From Actinomycetes bacterium (lineage in GTDB: Bacteria; Actinomycetota; Actinomycetes; Propionibacteriales; Nocardioidaceae), in the NCBI GenBank assembly GCA_023252095.1, contig JAHEXN010000047.1, positions 1-15,380 of the forward strand: DNA of 15,380 bases. The letters are read 5' to 3'. This document shows, piece after piece, positions 13,941-15,380 of this stretch (position 1 is the stretch's first letter; every line of letters begins with the position of its first letter). A model generated the notes under the pieces. That model saw only the letters and a list, made by a program, of their open reading frames with translations, ran no database searches and was not told the origin of the DNA. The translations under genes were made by a program, and so were the position numbers.

Positions 13941-15029
13941 ATGAACGCGCCCGGCTGCGGGGCCACCGCCACCCGCACCAGCACCCGAGTCGACGTCGCC
14001 ATCCAGGGCATCCGCCTGCTCGATGCGCCGGTCAGCCGGCAGTCGGGCGCGGGACCGAGCGATGACGGTCACGTGCTGCTCGGGGGGATCGGGACCGCGA
14101 TCCCGATCAACCCCGACAGCCCGTTCACGATCAACCGGGGGCGCCTGCTCCTCGACGGGGCCGACACCGGCCTCGGCGTGGAGCCGGTGCGCCGCCCGAG
14201 GTTCTACGACCTCGAGACGGCCGACGGCGTCTCCTACGAGAAGATCGCCCGCCTGCACTCGGCCAACGTGCTCGCGACGACCGTCGTGCAGACGTGCGTG
14301 CGGTACGACGAGGCCGAGCGCTGCCGCTTCTGCGCGATCGAGAAGTCGCTCGAGGCGGGCTCGACCATCGCGGTCAAGACGCCCGCACAGATCGCCGAGG
14401 TCGCGAAGGCTGCGCACGACCTCGACGGCATCACGCAGATGGTCATGACGACCGGCACGTCGAACGGCCGGGACCGCGGCGCGACCCACCTGGCCCGCTG
14501 CGTGCGGGCCGTGCGCGAGGTGTTGCCCGACCTCGCGATCCAGGTGCAGTGCGAGCCGCCGGCGGACCTGCAGACCATCACCGACCTGTACGAGGCGGGG
14601 GCACGCTCGATCGGCATCCACGTCGAGTCGATGGACGACGACGTGCGCCGGCGCTGGATGCCGGGCAAGTCCACGGTGCCGCTCGACGAATACCGCGCCG
14701 CCTGGCGCGAGGCCGTGCGCGTGTTCGGTCACAACCAAGTCTCGACCTACTTGCTGGTGGGCCTCGGCGAGGACCCCGACGAGATGGTCGAGGCCGCGCA
14801 GGAGCTCGTCGACATGGGCGTCTACCCGTTCGTCGTGCCGTTCCGGCCGCTGGCCGGCACGCTCGCGACCGACGTCGACCACGTGCCGCCGCCCCCGGCG
14901 GAAGTGCTGCAGGACGTCACCCGCCGCGTCGCCCACGCCCTGATGGAGGCCGGCATGCACGGCTCCGACCAGGCCGCCGGCTGCGCCGCGTGCGGTGCCT
15001 GCAGCGTCCTGCAGTCCGAGGGGGCCTGA
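13941..15029 (+). CDS. MSMEG_0568-family radical SAM protein
   Basis: The 362-residue product is a radical SAM enzyme of the biotin synthase-like group. The cluster-binding motif is Cys119-x8-Cys128-x2-Cys131 (CVRYDEAERCRFC) rather than CX3CX2C; the long spacing is, as far as I recall, usual in this family. MTTGTSNGRDRG (149-160) fits the SAM-binding GGE-like position, and VQCEPPADL and GIHVESMDDDVRRRWMPGK follow in barrel strands. Near the C-terminus a second cysteine group, C348-x2-C351-x2-C354, could bind an auxiliary cluster. The reaction is unknown; Nit1C clusters with this enzyme have been tied to cyanide assimilation and nitrogen starvation. GAGGAG at 13930-13935 lies 5 bases before the ATG. 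The acetyltransferase GTG follows 5 bases after the stop. Confidence 0.92.
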   Translation: MNAPGCGATATRTSTRVDVAIQGIRLLDAPVSRQSGAGPSDDGHVLLGGIGTAIPINPDSPFTINRGRLLLDGADTGLGVEPVRRPRFYDLETADGVSYEKIARLHSANVLATTVVQTCVRYDEAERCRFCAIEKSLEAGSTIAVKTPAQIAEVAKAAHDLDGITQMVMTTGTSNGRDRGATHLARCVRAVREVLPDLAIQVQCEPPADLQTITDLYEAGARSIGIHVESMDDDVRRRWMPGKSTVPLDEYRAAWREAVRVFGHNQVSTYLLVGLGEDPDEMVEAAQELVDMGVYPFVVPFRPLAGTLATDVDHVPPPPAEVLQDVTRRVAHALMEAGMHGSDQAAGCAACGACSVLQSEGA

Positions 15030-15034
15030 TCCCC

Positions 15035-15380
15035 GTGACGATCAACCCGGCCTACGTCGACCGCGGCATCCTGACCGGCACGCGTCCGACGCCCGCCCCG
15101 ACCTTCCTGGTCGAGCAGGCGCAGACGCGCGCCGAGCTCGACGCCTACCGCGCGCTGCGCCGTGAGGTGTTCGTGGCGGAGCAGGGCATCTTCGCCGGTG
15201 ACGACGCCGACCGCGTCGACGACGACCCCCGTTCGATCGTCCTCCTGGCCCGCACGCCGGAGGGCGCGCTGCTCGGCGGCGTGCGGATCGCGCCGGCGGT
15301 CGAGGGTCGCGACATCGGGTGGTGGGCCGGCAGCCGCCTGGCCGTGAGCGCCGCCGCCCGCACCCACGCCGGCATCGGCG
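15035..15380 (+). CDS. MSMEG_0567/Sll0786-type GNAT acetyltransferase, 3' end missing
   Basis: The first 115 residues of a GNAT N-acetyltransferase are visible before the window ends. The sequence LDAYRALRREVFVAEQGIFAGDDADRVDD is the N-terminal GNAT helix with the REVFVxEQ signature, followed by strands SIVLLARTPEGALLGGVRIAP and WWAGSRLAVSAAARTHAGIG, the latter leading into the acetyl-CoA loop. The start is a GTG at 15035, 5 bases after the radical SAM stop, with GAGGGGG (15018-15024) 10 bases upstream; no ATG fits. Identity as the Nit1C acetyltransferase rests on family pattern and on its place directly after the MSMEG_0568-type gene, the usual order. The remaining cluster genes (AIR synthase-like, flavoprotein) and a nitrilase, if any, would lie to the right. 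Confidence 0.85.
   Translation, partial: MTINPAYVDRGILTGTRPTPAPTFLVEQAQTRAELDAYRALRREVFVAEQGIFAGDDADRVDDDPRSIVLLARTPEGALLGGVRIAPAVEGRDIGWWAGSRLAVSAAARTHAGIG

Noticed and set aside
1..15380. CRISPR arrays, rRNA, tandem repeats
   Set aside because: No regularly spaced repeats were found; the only repeated element is the pair at 11166-11250 and 12260-12344.

Overview
The window is very GC-rich and dense with genes. Third codon positions are almost all G or C, and several genes seem to be read from leaderless promoters of the TAGGCT-N7-ATG type. The gene families are actinobacterial: class E-like sortase, a DapC-type aminotransferase close to the mycobacterial one, pyrE next to a SpoU methyltransferase, and class II aldolase. 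This suggests a high-GC actinobacterium, perhaps of the Nocardioides/Aeromicrobium kind. The genus is a guess from style, not a demonstrated match.

Layout. (1) 1-4323, + strand: an HSP90-family ATPase chaperone, cut at the window edge, followed after 2 bases by an 883-residue TPR-like helical repeat protein; together they look like a chaperone/co-chaperone operon. (2) 4360-5520, - strand: a PLP aminotransferase of the N-succinyldiaminopimelate type (DapC-like, lysine/cell-wall pathway), convergent with the TPR gene. (3) 5731-7720, + strand: a tightly coupled trio of membrane sortase, orotate phosphoribosyltransferase (pyrE) and SpoU-family RNA methyltransferase, with overlapping stop and start codons. 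(4) 7774-10061, + strand: a MarR-GNAT fusion regulator under a perfect 20-bp palindrome, then an FAD/NAD disulfide reductase of the CoA-disulfide reductase/NADH oxidase group. (5) 10133-11152: class II fructose-bisphosphate aldolase. (6) 11166-12344: an accessory cassette with one gene, read on the - strand, that encodes an AbiEi-like winged helix fused to a Vsr/DUF559-like nuclease domain. It is bounded by two inverted copies of a palindromic repeat (57 of 64 bases identical). (7) 12452 to the right end, + strand: an amidohydrolase, an MSMEG_0572/Sll0783 nitrogen-starvation protein, an MSMEG_0568-type radical SAM protein and the start of an MSMEG_0567/Sll0786 N-acetyltransferase.

Region 7 is a variant of the conserved nitrilase cluster known as Nit1C, which has been linked to nitrogen starvation and cyanide assimilation. 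The nitrilase normally found between the Sll0783-type and radical SAM genes is absent here, and a metal-dependent amidohydrolase heads the operon instead. Regions 6 and 7 are the best candidates for unusual biology. Region 1 (HSP90 plus TPR) is a third. The rest is mostly housekeeping. The longest intergenic stretches are 12202-12451 (right repeat plus the amidohydrolase promoter region) and 5521-5730 (aminotransferase promoter, a hairpin and the sortase leader); neither reaches 300 bases. No tRNA, rRNA, CRISPR array or transposase gene was seen.
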